A DNA stretch of 64,000 bases, taken from contig JAGCXQ010000005.1 in assembly GCA_017961235.1 (NCBI GenBank), forward strand, positions 124,001 to 188,000, in the 5' to 3' direction. Source of the DNA: Clostridiales bacterium. GTDB lineage: Bacteria; Bacillota; Clostridia; Saccharofermentanales; Saccharofermentanaceae. Below, piece by piece: positions 18,831 to 27,205 of this stretch (position 1 is the first letter of the stretch; every line of letters begins with the position of its first letter). The notes under the pieces were generated by a model. The model made no database searches, was not told where the DNA came from, and saw only the letters and a program-made list of their open reading frames with translations. The position numbers and the translations under genes were made by a program.

Positions 18831-20953
18831 GTGCAAATATGAGCCCTGAGGGCATGATCTTAGGAGGACGATACAGGATCATTAAACTGATCGGCAGCGG
18901 TGGTATGGCTGACGTGTATCTCGCATCCGATCTTTCCTCCGGTATGAATGTGGCGATCAAGATCCTCAAGCAGGAATTCGCCACCAATGTGGAATTTATC
19001 AAGCGTTTTGATACAGAAGCCAAGGCGGCTTCATCGCTTTCCCATGCCAATATCGTTCATGTATTCGGTGTCGGGCAGGAAGGTAATATCCGCTATATGG
19101 TTCAGGAGTATGTCGAGGGCATTACTGTTAAAGACATGATCCTGCAGAATGGTCATCTTGACTGGAAGGTCGCTGTTCCGATCGTTATTCAGGTCGGTAT
19201 GGCCCTGGATACTGCGCATCAGAACGGTATCGTGCACAGAGATATCAAACCGCACAATATCCTGATCACCCGTGACCGTATTGCAAAGGTGACGGACTTC
19301 GGTATCGCGCATGCTTCGACGAATCATACGATCACACTTACTTCCGGTGGAGCGCTTGGTTCTGTTCATTATTTTTCGCCGGAACAGGCGAGAGGCGGTA
19401 TCGTCAGCCCAAGCTCGGATATCTACTCTCTTGGTGTAACGCTTTTCGAGATGGTAACGGGACGAGTGCCTTTCGATGGGGAGAATTCCGTAGCTATTGC
19501 AGTTAAACATCTACAGGAGCCGGTTCCGTATGCGACGAACTTCGTACCCGGAATCCCGCAGGGCCTTGATGCGATCATTCAAAAGGCGATGCAGAAAGAT
19601 CCGAAACTGCGTTATAAGTCTATCCGTGAGATGGTAACCGAACTGGATGCGCTTATGGTCGATCCGAATGGTTCTTACGGTATCGTGGATGCAAATAGTG
19701 CTGAAGTTCCGAAGGAGCCGCTGGATACTACCGGAATCTCTCCGGTCATCCGTCAGGAGCCGAATTACGGAAAACTCAAGGATATCGAGCGTTCGATCAA
19801 GACGAGAAGAAGATCGAGATGGAAGGATAATCTGATCGTTATCGTCGTAGTGGTCCTGATCATCGGCATTCTGATCGGACTTACCTATCTTGTGACCGAT
19901 ACGCTGAAAAAGTCTGTTAAGCAGGAGACACAGAGTGTATTTGTGGTGCAGGACTATGTCGGTAAAAAGATTTCCGAAGTCCAGCAGAGCTTCGCAGAGC
20001 ATGGATTTACCACATATAAGATCGAATATGAGATAAGAACTGACTATGCGGAAGATGTAGTTGTTAAGCAGAATATTCAGTCAGGCATGGAAATGAAGAA
20101 TAACAGTTCTGTTAACGTGCTTGTACTGACGGTAAGTAAGGCTCCGAAGGACGTTGAACTTCCGGATTATTATGGTCAGATCTATACGAAGATCTATGAG
20201 GCACTGAAAGTGGAAGGATATGTCGTTCGTGTACGTCCGGAGATCAATAATGATGTTGAACCGGATATCGTCCTTCGTACAGATCCTCCTGCCGGAACTC
20301 CGGTAAAACCGAATTCCGAGATCACGATCATCTTCAGCCAGAAATCTTCTGAGATCGAAGTTCCGAATCTCATCAAGATGGATCTGGAAACAGCAAAAGC
20401 TACGATCGATGAGGCGGAGCTGGTGCTTGCAGCAGTAGAGATGAGCCCGGAACTTCAGGCGCAGAATCTCAAGGAGAAGGAGCTGTTTGTACTTCTGACA
20501 GATCCGGCACCGGGAACCAAGGTTCAGAGAAAATCCGCTATCCGTATCTTCGTCGGTAATGCCGAAGATGTTGTTCGTGGTGGTACACCGACACCAACTC
20601 CGGAAGTGATCGGCTTTAAGGTGACGCTTGTTCCTTCCGGACAGGGCTCTATTGGCGGTGATGGTGTTTATGCTCCGAATTCTGCCGTTACGATCTCTGC
20701 TGTTCCTAGTATCGGATATCAGTTCGTATGCTGGGTAGATGAGACGAACACGCCGATCAGTTACTCATCTACATATACTTTCATCATGCCGGATAAGGAT
20801 GTGACGTTGACGGCAGTGTTTGAGCAGACTACAACGCCTAGTCCGACACCAACACCTAGTCCGACACCAACACCTACACCGACGCCAACTCCTACGCCGA
20901 CACCGGTTCCTCCTCCGCCGGAGAATCAGGACCCTGAGCAGCAGAACGGCTGA
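18827..20953 (+). CDS. prkC: PASTA-domain Ser/Thr kinase with C-terminal InlB-like repeat and Thr/Pro tail
   Basis: Membrane kinase of the PrkC/Stk1 family that senses muropeptides or lipid II and controls wall growth and dormancy exit. The kinase domain (about 15-275) has GSGGMADVY, the catalytic loop HRDIKPHN and DFGIAHA. A basic RRRSR stretch precedes one membrane segment at about 337-358. Three extracytoplasmic PASTA repeats run from about 370 to 582. After them comes a domain of about 70 residues (595-665, GFKVTLVPSGQGSIGG ... MPDKDVTLTAVF) of the divergent InlB B-repeat (Flg_new_2) type, then a Thr-Pro tail to residue 708. PASTA kinases normally end after the PASTA repeats, so the C-terminus is unusual. 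Confidence 0.93.
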   Translation: MSANMSPEGMILGGRYRIIKLIGSGGMADVYLASDLSSGMNVAIKILKQEFATNVEFIKRFDTEAKAASSLSHANIVHVFGVGQEGNIRYMVQEYVEGITVKDMILQNGHLDWKVAVPIVIQVGMALDTAHQNGIVHRDIKPHNILITRDRIAKVTDFGIAHASTNHTITLTSGGALGSVHYFSPEQARGGIVSPSSDIYSLGVTLFEMVTGRVPFDGENSVAIAVKHLQEPVPYATNFVPGIPQGLDAIIQKAMQKDPKLRYKSIREMVTELDALMVDPNGSYGIVDANSAEVPKEPLDTTGISPVIRQEPNYGKLKDIERSIKTRRRSRWKDNLIVIVVVVLIIGILIGLTYLVTDTLKKSVKQETQSVFVVQDYVGKKISEVQQSFAEHGFTTYKIEYEIRTDYAEDVVVKQNIQSGMEMKNNSSVNVLVLTVSKAPKDVELPDYYGQIYTKIYEALKVEGYVVRVRPEINNDVEPDIVLRTDPPAGTPVKPNSEITIIFSQKSSEIEVPNLIKMDLETAKATIDEAELVLAAVEMSPELQAQNLKEKELFVLLTDPAPGTKVQRKSAIRIFVGNAEDVVRGGTPTPTPEVIGFKVTLVPSGQGSIGGDGVYAPNSAVTISAVPSIGYQFVCWVDETNTPISYSSTYTFIMPDKDVTLTAVFEQTTTPSPTPTPSPTPTPTPTPTPTPTPVPPPPENQDPEQQNG
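20832..20910 (+). repeat. Tandem repeat encoding the Thr/Pro tail of the PASTA kinase
   Basis: Degenerate repeats based on CCGACACCAACACCTA code for alternating Thr-Pro with occasional Ser-Pro. Such tails act as extended wall-spanning linkers. The copies are nearly identical at the DNA level, so copy number may vary between strains (inference). Confidence 0.75.
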
Positions 20954-21000
20954 GCTTAGGATACGCGTGGAAGACAGTCTTTGGAGAGAAAACCTGATCT

Positions 21001-21891
21001 ATGGTGGAAAGTAAGAAAAATGGCCGGATCATGAAAGGGGTCGGAGGTGAGTACACGATACTTCTGGAAGACGGAGTATCTGTTCTTGCAAAGCCCAGAG
21101 GCATATTCCGCAACAAGAAAGTGATCCCGACCGTGGGTGATTACTGCGAGGTCGAACCCTCGGGTGATCCGGATATTCCATATGTGATCGTTTCTATCGG
21201 TGAGAGGAAGAATCTTCTTGTCCGCCCGAGTGTAGCGAATATAGATGTGCTGATCATCGCGGTTTCCACGCTGGATCCGGAACCGGATCTGAAGCTTCTG
21301 GATAAGCTTTTGATTCTTTGTCCGAAACTGGATATCGAACCTTTGATCTGGCTTACGAAGACCGATCTGTCCAGACAGAAAGCAGATGCTCTTATTAAAG
21401 AGTATTCGGATGCAGGATTTAATATAGTGGAGTCTTCACACGATCAGATGCTTCCGGATGAGAAGATCCATGAGATCTTCAGTGGTCATACAGTCGGTAT
21501 CGCCGGACAGTCCGGGGTCGGAAAATCCACGCTCTGTCATCGGCTTACGGGAATGGATAAGATCGAAGTCGGAAGTATCAGTGAACGTCTGAAAAGAGGA
21601 AAGCATACGACCCGTCATGTGGAGCTTTTCCCGTTTCAGGGCGGTTTTCTGATCGACACTCCCGGATTCTCGTCCTTGGACGTGGACAGGATCGGTCTGG
21701 AAGAAGAAGATCTTTTAGGCGGATACCCGGAACTTCTGCGTATCGCCGGTAAGTGCAGGTTTCAGGATTGCCGTCACACAGGTGAACTTGGCTGCGTGAT
21801 CGGCGAAAGTGGAATTTCTGAGGGAAGACTTGCACGATACCGAGAGTTTTTGGATATAATAATAGTAAACTCGAAGAAATACGGAAAATAG
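21001..21891 (+). CDS. rsgA: Ribosome small-subunit-dependent GTPase A
   Basis: Circularly permuted GTPase that assists late 30S subunit maturation. The permuted order is visible: LTKTDLS (G4) first, then GQSGVGKST (G1, Walker A), then IDTPGFSS (G3). The C-terminal zinc knuckle shows CRFQDCRH followed by GC. An N-terminal OB fold precedes. Length 296 is normal. The best ribosome-binding site, GGAG near 20982, is rather far from the ATG at 21001, so the start is slightly uncertain. Confidence 0.95.
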   Translation: MVESKKNGRIMKGVGGEYTILLEDGVSVLAKPRGIFRNKKVIPTVGDYCEVEPSGDPDIPYVIVSIGERKNLLVRPSVANIDVLIIAVSTLDPEPDLKLLDKLLILCPKLDIEPLIWLTKTDLSRQKADALIKEYSDAGFNIVESSHDQMLPDEKIHEIFSGHTVGIAGQSGVGKSTLCHRLTGMDKIEVGSISERLKRGKHTTRHVELFPFQGGFLIDTPGFSSLDVDRIGLEEEDLLGGYPELLRIAGKCRFQDCRHTGELGCVIGESGISEGRLARYREFLDIIIVNSKKYGK

Positions 21892-21907
21892 AAGGAAGGT
21901 CTGTAAC

Positions 21908-22567
21908 ATGAATGATGTGGTGATCGCCCCATCCATACTGGCAGCGGATTGCGGCCGACTCAACGAAGAAATCAAAGAGGTGGAAAAAGAAACTTCATTT
22001 CTTCATATCGATGTTATGGACGGACATTATGTTCCGAACCTTACTTTTGGCGTCCCGATCGTGGAATCTATCCGTAAGGCGACAAATATGATCTTCGATG
22101 TCCATCTTATGGTTACTAATCCGATGGATTTCTTTAAACCTTTTGCAGATGCGGGTGCCGATATGCTTACTTTTCATGTCGAGACCGTAGAAGATCCGGA
22201 TGTTGCGATCGAGGCGATACGCAAGCTCGGAAAGAGAGCAGGCATTTCGATCCATCCGGATACACCGATCGAGAAAGTTTTCCCGTATGCTGCCAAGTGT
22301 GATCTGGTACTGGTGATGACTGTCCGCCCCGGATTCGGCGGCCAGCACTTCATGGAGAGTTCCATTGAAAGGATCAAGGCTGTCCGGAAGGTAATAGATG
22401 AGGCCTCGGCGGATACCATTATTTCTGTCGATGGAGGTATCTGTGATGAGACAGCACCTCGTGTCGTTTCTGCAGGAGCCGGGTATCTTGTTGCCGGATC
22501 TGCTGTTTTTTCCAATAAGGATCATGCCGCCGCAATAAAGGAGCTCCGTTCGTGTGCTATGTCGTAA
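21908..22567 (+). CDS. rpe: Ribulose-phosphate 3-epimerase
   Basis: Interconverts ribulose 5-phosphate and xylulose 5-phosphate in the pentose phosphate pathway. TIM-barrel signatures seen: APSILAAD at the start, DVMDGHYVPN (catalytic Asp), MTVRPGFGGQHF and DGGI near the end. Length 219 is standard. The gene sits in the usual rsgA-rpe-thiN order and its end overlaps the thiN start. Confidence 0.96.
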   Translation: MNDVVIAPSILAADCGRLNEEIKEVEKETSFLHIDVMDGHYVPNLTFGVPIVESIRKATNMIFDVHLMVTNPMDFFKPFADAGADMLTFHVETVEDPDVAIEAIRKLGKRAGISIHPDTPIEKVFPYAAKCDLVLVMTVRPGFGGQHFMESSIERIKAVRKVIDEASADTIISVDGGICDETAPRVVSAGAGYLVAGSAVFSNKDHAAAIKELRSCAMS

Positions 22568-23205
22568 TCGCTGGAGGTCCGAATAAAGATCTTTCCAAGA
22601 TACTTCCGCGCATTTCTTCCGCGGAAAAGATCGTTTGCGCCGATAGCGGAGCAGATGCGCTTATTCCATATGATATCGTTCCGGATATGGTTTGGGGCGA
22701 TATGGATTCTATTCATCCTGAAACAAAGGCATTCCTTGAGAAGAACAAGGTCTCGAACCGTCTTTTTCCGATTGAAAAGGACATGACGGATTCGGAGCTT
22801 TGCCTTCGCAGTGTTCCGAAAGAGAAGAAGATCCTTTTTGTTACATCGCTCCTGGGACGGCTCGATCATGTCATGTCCAATCTGCTTCTTACGATGCGTC
22901 TTTGTGAAGAGGGATTCGATATCGTCACTACCGATGGAAATACATGGGTATATCCTCTGTGCGGACAGAATCACTTCGTTGTACCTGCTGAACATGTCAA
23001 AGAAGGGAATACCTGCTCTCTGATCCCGCTTGGAAAGGGTGCCGCCTCTGTGACTACTTTTGGCATGAAGTATTCTTTGAAAGATCATGACATAGTTTCT
23101 GGAAGTTCTCTTACTGTTAGCAATGAATTTGACCTGAAAGAAAAAGAGCATGGCTTCGACATGAAAGACGGAACCATGCTCGTGATCGTTACTGAAAAGG
23201 TCTGA
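22552..23205 (+). CDS. thiN: Thiamine diphosphokinase
   Basis: Makes thiamine diphosphate from thiamine and ATP. Signature blocks: CADSGADAL, DMVWGDMDS and the later LGRLDHVMSNL. The GTG at 22552 is the likely start: AAAGGAGC at 22537-22544 lies eight bases upstream, inside the end of rpe, so the two genes overlap by 16 bases. Length 217 fits the family. No thiamine riboswitch is seen upstream. Confidence 0.92.
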   Translation: MCYVVIAGGPNKDLSKILPRISSAEKIVCADSGADALIPYDIVPDMVWGDMDSIHPETKAFLEKNKVSNRLFPIEKDMTDSELCLRSVPKEKKILFVTSLLGRLDHVMSNLLLTMRLCEEGFDIVTTDGNTWVYPLCGQNHFVVPAEHVKEGNTCSLIPLGKGAASVTTFGMKYSLKDHDIVSGSSLTVSNEFDLKEKEHGFDMKDGTMLVIVTEKV

Positions 23206-23213
23206 TCAGAAGA

Positions 23214-24389
23214 TCAAGCCTTTAATCCAAGTTCTTTTGCAATCGCTTCAAAAGCATCTTTCGATCCGAGGATCGTTTTTTCTGATACGCAGAATGCCAG
23301 TCTGACATATCCTTCGCGTTTGAAAGCGGAACCCGGAACGACGAGAACATTATATTTCGCGCATACTTCGCAGAAATTGTTGTCCTCGATCGGAGTCTTC
23401 ATGAAAAGATACAGGGCGCCCTGCGGCTTAGTGCAGGTGAAACCGGCTTCTGTGATGATGTTATAAAGCAGATTTCTTCTTCTTTCATAGTTCGGAACAT
23501 CTACCTTGGCATTGAGTGCCTTGGCTACCACGCGCTGCATAAGTGCCGGAGCATTTACGGAACCGAGGATACGGTTACAGAGAACAAGAGCCTGGGTGAG
23601 AAGCTCGAAGTCTTCGTGCTTCGGGCTGACACAGGTGTAGCCGATACGCTCGCCCGGGAGAGAAAGGGATTTACTCCAGGAGAAGCATACGATCAGATTA
23701 TCAAAGCAGGAGAGGGAAGAAGGAACGGTCATTCCATCATAAGCGAGATCGATATACGGCTCGTCGGAGATCACATGGATCACATGATCCTGCTTCTTCA
23801 GAAGGGCATTGAGCTCTACGAGTACTTCCTTCGGATAGATCGCACCGCTCGGGTTGTTCGGGGAGTTGATGATGATTGCCTTTGTTCTCGGGGTGATCGC
23901 TTTTTCGATCTCGGACATGATGGGAAGGAAGGTATCCGGATCTGTATTCACGATGACGGGAACACCCTTAACATTGCTGATATAGTTCAAATATTCGAGA
24001 AAGAAAGGAGCGAGCAGGATGATCTCATCTTCCGGCTCCATGATGGCGCGAAGAATATTGTTCATACCGGATGCCGCACCACAGGTCATGCAGATGGAAT
24101 CGATCCCGATGGTAAGGCCGCTCTCCGCGGAAAGCTTATCGGCGATCGCTTTTCTGGTTTCGGGATATCCTGCATTTGCCATATAACCGTGCATACCTGG
24201 AATATCGGCATTTGCCAGCTCGATCAGAGCATCTTTTACTTCCTTTGGAGGTTCCAGGTCCGGGTTTCCGATGGAAAAGTCGAATACTTTATCGTCTCCA
24301 TATATCTTCTTCAGACGGGTACCTTCATCGAACATCTTACGGATCAGGGAACCGCCGGAGATCTTATTCTCTATTTCTTTTGCAATCAT
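23214..24389 (-). CDS. PLP-dependent aminotransferase, class I/II
   Basis: Fold-type I aminotransferase. Seen are FSIGNPDLEPP near the N-terminus, the cofactor-binding NSPNNPSGAIYP, ISDEPYIDL, and SWSKSLSLPGERIGY with the PLP lysine. The substrate cannot be assigned; family members act on aspartate, alanine or aromatic amino acids. The ATG at 24389 is preferred to the GTG at 24398 because AAGGAAG is then eight bases away. It is convergent with thiN, eight bases apart, and is transcribed alone from an extended -10 promoter near 24426. Confidence 0.9.
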   Translation of the reverse strand: MIAKEIENKISGGSLIRKMFDEGTRLKKIYGDDKVFDFSIGNPDLEPPKEVKDALIELANADIPGMHGYMANAGYPETRKAIADKLSAESGLTIGIDSICMTCGAASGMNNILRAIMEPEDEIILLAPFFLEYLNYISNVKGVPVIVNTDPDTFLPIMSEIEKAITPRTKAIIINSPNNPSGAIYPKEVLVELNALLKKQDHVIHVISDEPYIDLAYDGMTVPSSLSCFDNLIVCFSWSKSLSLPGERIGYTCVSPKHEDFELLTQALVLCNRILGSVNAPALMQRVVAKALNAKVDVPNYERRRNLLYNIITEAGFTCTKPQGALYLFMKTPIEDNNFCEVCAKYNVLVVPGSAFKREGYVRLAFCVSEKTILGSKDAFEAIAKELGLKA

Positions 24390-24425
24390 GTCGTTCACTT
24401 CCTTCGTTCGGATTCGTTATATGCG

Positions 24426-24451
24426 ATTATAGCATATAAAATAAATGCTAT
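24426..24451 (-). promoter_or_regulatory. Promoter of the aminotransferase gene with overlapping inverted repeat
   Basis: On the minus strand TGCTATAAT forms an extended -10 (TATAAT at 24426-24431); no good -35 is visible. ATAGCAT (24429-24435) and ATGCTAT (24445-24451) form a 7-base inverted repeat that overlaps the -10, where a repressor could act (inference). Confidence 0.5.
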
Positions 24452-24500
24452 TTCGCTATTTTGACAGAAATAGACTTGATTTTCCGACTTGCTGGCGGAA

Positions 24501-24529
24501 TTTAACCGGATACAAAGTAGTGATATTAT
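24501..24529 (+). promoter_or_regulatory. Promoter of the DUF805-like gene
   Basis: TTTAAC (24501-24506), 17-base spacer ending in TGA, then TATTAT (24524-24529), so it also has an extended -10. It lies 43 bases before the start codon. Confidence 0.55.
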
Positions 24530-24572
24530 CAAAGCAGGTTTAGGTTTTTGCTGCTTGGGGAGGGAAATTTAT

Positions 24573-24992
24573 ATGCGTGGTTTGAGTTTCCTGTTTTGGC
24601 TAAGTTTCCTTGATCGAGGAGATCTGGCTCAATTTGTCGGTGAGATTTTCAGGGTGAAGGATGGTTGCCTCACAAGAAAACAGTTCTACATCGGACAGAT
24701 CATTGTCTATACGATCATGCTTCTGATCATTACTCCGGTTTTACTGATAATTTGGTTTAATCATCCTTCCTGGCTGCCTAGCAGCGAGTCAATGGGGACG
24801 AAAATGGCTCTAACCATAGCGTATATAACAATTACTCCTGTCCAGCTTTCCGCGTTCATGCGCAGGATGAATGATGCGGCGATGACGAAATGGCTGGCCT
24901 TGGTACTGGCTTTCCCTATAGTAGGAAATGTTTTAGCTACGGTATTAGGCGTTATTTTTCCGACAAATTATGGCGTCGAAAGATATTATTAA
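24573..24992 (+). CDS. Small membrane protein, DUF805-like
   Basis: 139 residues with three or four hydrophobic segments. The block LSAFMRRMNDAAMTKW followed by a hydrophobic PIVGN stretch resembles the RR-x-HD-x-G-x-x-W pattern of DUF805 membrane proteins; the match is partial, with Asn-Asp for His-Asp. The function of that family is unknown. GGGGAGGG at 24557-24564 is eight bases from the ATG at 24573; the frame is open further upstream but that part crosses the promoter. It ends about 50 bases before the infC promoter. Confidence 0.65.
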   Translation: MRGLSFLFWLSFLDRGDLAQFVGEIFRVKDGCLTRKQFYIGQIIVYTIMLLIITPVLLIIWFNHPSWLPSSESMGTKMALTIAYITITPVQLSAFMRRMNDAAMTKWLALVLAFPIVGNVLATVLGVIFPTNYGVERYY

Positions 24993-25044
24993 GTATAATT
25001 GTGACGCAAGCCCTTGGGGTTTCTGAAAATATTGGATATTATGC

Positions 25045-25073
25045 TTGACAAGCCAACTTTGAACAGTTATTAT
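25045..25073 (+). promoter_or_regulatory. Promoter of the infC-rpmI-rplT operon
   Basis: TTGACA (25045-25050), 17-base spacer, TATTAT (25068-25073): a near-consensus sigma-A promoter. The predicted transcript start near 25080 leaves a leader of about 140 bases before infC. Confidence 0.85.
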
Positions 25074-25079
25074 GTTGAG

Positions 25080-25200
25080 GTTACAGCAAGTAGGAGTTTC
25101 CGCTTCTCACCTCAAGTTCCGATGAAGAGGTTCACTAAAGTGGCTTATATCAAGTAAGTTTTGACGGAGTGAAGCGGGAAAGTTTCGCTCCGTTTTTGTA
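25080..25200 (+). ncRNA. Structured 5' leader of infC operon (L20-type attenuator)
   Basis: Between the promoter and infC is a leader with paired segments such as GAGGT (25077-25081) and ACCTC (25119-25123), ending in the intrinsic terminator at 25164-25198. In Firmicutes the infC-rpmI-rplT operon is controlled by L20 binding a leader that mimics its rRNA site and causes premature termination. Position, size and the terminator fit; the exact L20-site match was not tested against the covariance model. Confidence 0.7.
25164..25198 (+). terminator. Attenuator terminator in the infC leader
   Basis: ACGGAGTGAAGC (25164-25175) pairs with GTTTCGCTCCGT (25182-25193) with two G-U pairs and a GGGAAA loop, followed by a T run. 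It lies five bases before the infC ribosome-binding site, so it controls entry into the operon. Confidence 0.85.
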
Positions 25201-25218
25201 TTAAGGAGGTGGGTTCTT

Positions 25219-25740
25219 ATCGCCAGACAGAATAATGGGCAGCCTATCAACGAGGAGATTCGTTTTGAGAAGGTGCGACTGATTGATGCAGATGGTACTA
25301 TGGTCGGTATCGTTCCGATCGAGCAGGCTAGAAAGGCCGCAGATCTTGCAGGACTGGATCTTGTTTTGATAGCGAATAATCCGGATAACCCGGTCTGCAA
25401 AGTAATGGATTACGGTAAGTATCTGTTCGAGCAGGCTAAGCGTGAGAAGGAAGCCCGTAAGAATCAGAAGGTGATCGAGACAAAAGAAGTCGGTATGAAG
25501 CTGACTACAGAAGATCATGATCTGAATGTCAAGACGAAGAATGCCTGCCGTTTCCTTAAGGATGGAAACCGAGTAAAAGTCATCGTCAAGTTCCGTGGAC
25601 GTGAGATGGCTTATCAGAACCAGGGATATGCTGTAATGGAAAAGTTCGCATCTTTGTGCGAAGAAGTCGGTCAGATCGACAAGCCGGCGAAGATCGAGGG
25701 CAGGAATATGGTTATGTTCCTCGCTCCAAAGAAAAACTGA
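25219..25740 (+). CDS. infC: Translation initiation factor IF-3, starting at ATC
   Basis: Prevents premature subunit joining and proofreads start-codon choice. AAGGAGGTG at 25203-25211 is ideally placed for the ATC at 25219, and the protein then begins (M)IARQNNGQPINEEIRF, the normal IF-3 N-terminus. The first ordinary start in frame is GTG 25273, which would cut off the conserved INEEIR block. A rare start (ATT, ATA, ATC) is a known trait of infC, since IF-3 discriminates against it and so limits its own synthesis. Length 173 is standard; VKVIVKFRGREM marks the C-terminal domain. Confidence 0.92.
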   Translation: MARQNNGQPINEEIRFEKVRLIDADGTMVGIVPIEQARKAADLAGLDLVLIANNPDNPVCKVMDYGKYLFEQAKREKEARKNQKVIETKEVGMKLTTEDHDLNVKTKNACRFLKDGNRVKVIVKFRGREMAYQNQGYAVMEKFASLCEEVGQIDKPAKIEGRNMVMFLAPKKN

Positions 25741-25766
25741 TTGTGATTTAAGGAGGAAATAGAAAC

Positions 25767-25964
25767 ATGCCTAAGCAGAAAACACACAGTTCATCTAAGA
25801 AAAGATTTAAGGTAACGGGTACCGGTAAGGTGTTGTACTCCCAGGCTTTCCGTCGCCACATCCTGAGCAAGAGACCGAGCAAGAGAATGAGACATCTTCG
25901 TCACACAGCTGTTAGCTCTGCTCCGAATGCGAAGATCATCAAGACAATGGTTCCGTATAAATAA
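25767..25964 (+). CDS. rpmI: 50S ribosomal protein L35
   Basis: Small basic protein of the large ribosomal subunit, 65 residues, beginning [21 protein letters not shown], with the basic centre [23 protein letters not shown] lies just upstream of the ATG. It is 26 bases after infC and ahead of rplT, the universal infC-rpmI-rplT order. Confidence 0.97.
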   Translation: MPKQKTHSSSKKRFKVTGTGKVLYSQAFRRHILSKRPSKRMRHLRHTAVSSAPNAKIIKTMVPYK

Positions 25965-26018
25965 TCGGTACCGAACGGAATTTGATAAGTTTGATTGTTT
26001 TAAGGGAGGAATAATACC

Positions 26019-26372
26019 ATGTCCAGAGTAAAAAGAGGTATGCGTACAAGAGCGCGTCATCATAAGATTTTGAAGCAGGCTAAGGGCTATTTCGGTCACA
26101 AGAGCAAGCTTTTCAAGGTTGCTAACCAGCAGGTTATGAAGTCCGGTAACTATGCTTACCGTGACAGAAGAAATAAGAAGAGAGATTTCAGAAAACTGTG
26201 GATCCAGCGCATCAATGCTGCTTGCCGCGTAAATGGTCTTTCTTACAGCCGTTTCATGAATGGCCTGAAGAAGGCGAATATCGCTCTCGACCGTAAGGTC
26301 CTGTCTGACATCGCTATCACAGATCCTAAGGGATTTGCTGCACTCTGCGAGCAGGCTAAGAGCGCACTCTGA
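26019..26372 (+). CDS. rplT: 50S ribosomal protein L20
   Basis: Binds 23S rRNA early in 50S assembly and is the likely feedback regulator of this operon through the leader upstream of infC. 117 residues, beginning [18 protein letters not shown], with [18 protein letters not shown], both strongly conserved. GGGAGG precedes the ATG. Confidence 0.97.
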   Translation: MSRVKRGMRTRARHHKILKQAKGYFGHKSKLFKVANQQVMKSGNYAYRDRRNKKRDFRKLWIQRINAACRVNGLSYSRFMNGLKKANIALDRKVLSDIAITDPKGFAALCEQAKSAL

Positions 26373-26383
26373 TCCTTTCAGAA

Positions 26384-27187
26384 GTGGAACGCTATTTCGA
26401 GATAAAAAGCAAAGAAAACCCTCGATTCCGATCACTTGCTGCCCTGCACGACCGTAAGGTCGCGCGGACACAGGGTAAGGTCTTCATCGAGGGTTTGCGT
26501 TTGTGTGAAGATGCTATCCTTTCCGGTCTGATTCCGGAAGTGATTCTGATCCGCGGCGGAGAAGAAGCTGTAGCTGATAATTGGAAGAGAAACTATCCGG
26601 CACTTCAATCTGTCGATGTCATTGTTCTTACGGAAGCGCTCTTTTCAAAGCTTTCATCGACGAAGAATCCTCAGGGGATGGCGCTGGTTGTGAAGGCGCC
26701 TTCGATGGAAGGTGCTTTTCCATATGAAGAAGGGAAGAGCCGGTATATTGTTCTCGAGCATCTTCAGGATCCCGGAAATATGGGAACGATCATAAGGATG
26801 GCGGATGCTTTTGGATATTCGGCAGTGCTTTTCACAGAGGATTCCGTGGATCCATTTAATGAAAAGGTGCTTCGTGCGTCTATGGGATCCTGTTTCCATA
26901 TTCCTTTGATTTCTTTCCCGGACAGCGGAAGTATCTTTGATACATTAAAAGAGAAAAAAATTCCTTCCATTGGTGCCCATCTTCGCGGAAAAGATCTTCG
27001 GACAACTGAATTTCCGCAATCTTCGGCCCTTTGGATCGGAAATGAAGCCAATGGTTTAAGTGAGTTGACATCTTCATGTTGTGATATACTGATTAAGATA
27101 CCAATGCTTGGTCGTGCGGAATCTCTAAATGCAGCTTCTGCAGCGTCGATCCTTGGCTATTTACTGGCGTTTCCGCCGGATACGTGA
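26384..27187 (+). CDS. SpoU (TrmH) family RNA 2'-O-methyltransferase
   Basis: SPOUT-fold methyltransferase acting on rRNA or tRNA ribose; the exact site is not clear from sequence. The three family motifs are present: DPGNMGTIIRMADAFG, LWIGNEANGLS and IPMLGRAESLNAASAASI (knot and SAM site). An N-terminal substrate-binding domain of about 100 residues precedes, as in the TsnR/RlmB-like group. Start is GTG 26384, 11 bases after the rplT stop, with a weak ribosome-binding site; the gene usually follows rplT in Clostridia. Confidence 0.88.
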   Translation: MERYFEIKSKENPRFRSLAALHDRKVARTQGKVFIEGLRLCEDAILSGLIPEVILIRGGEEAVADNWKRNYPALQSVDVIVLTEALFSKLSSTKNPQGMALVVKAPSMEGAFPYEEGKSRYIVLEHLQDPGNMGTIIRMADAFGYSAVLFTEDSVDPFNEKVLRASMGSCFHIPLISFPDSGSIFDTLKEKKIPSIGAHLRGKDLRTTEFPQSSALWIGNEANGLSELTSSCCDILIKIPMLGRAESLNAASAASILGYLLAFPPDT

Positions 27188-27205
27188 TTATTGGAGGCCG
27201 TATTC

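Noticed and set aside
25008..25026. AAGCCC-TTG-GGGTTT hairpin before the infC promoter as a terminator of the DUF805-like gene
   Set aside because: Short stem, three-base loop, no T run; weak evidence only.
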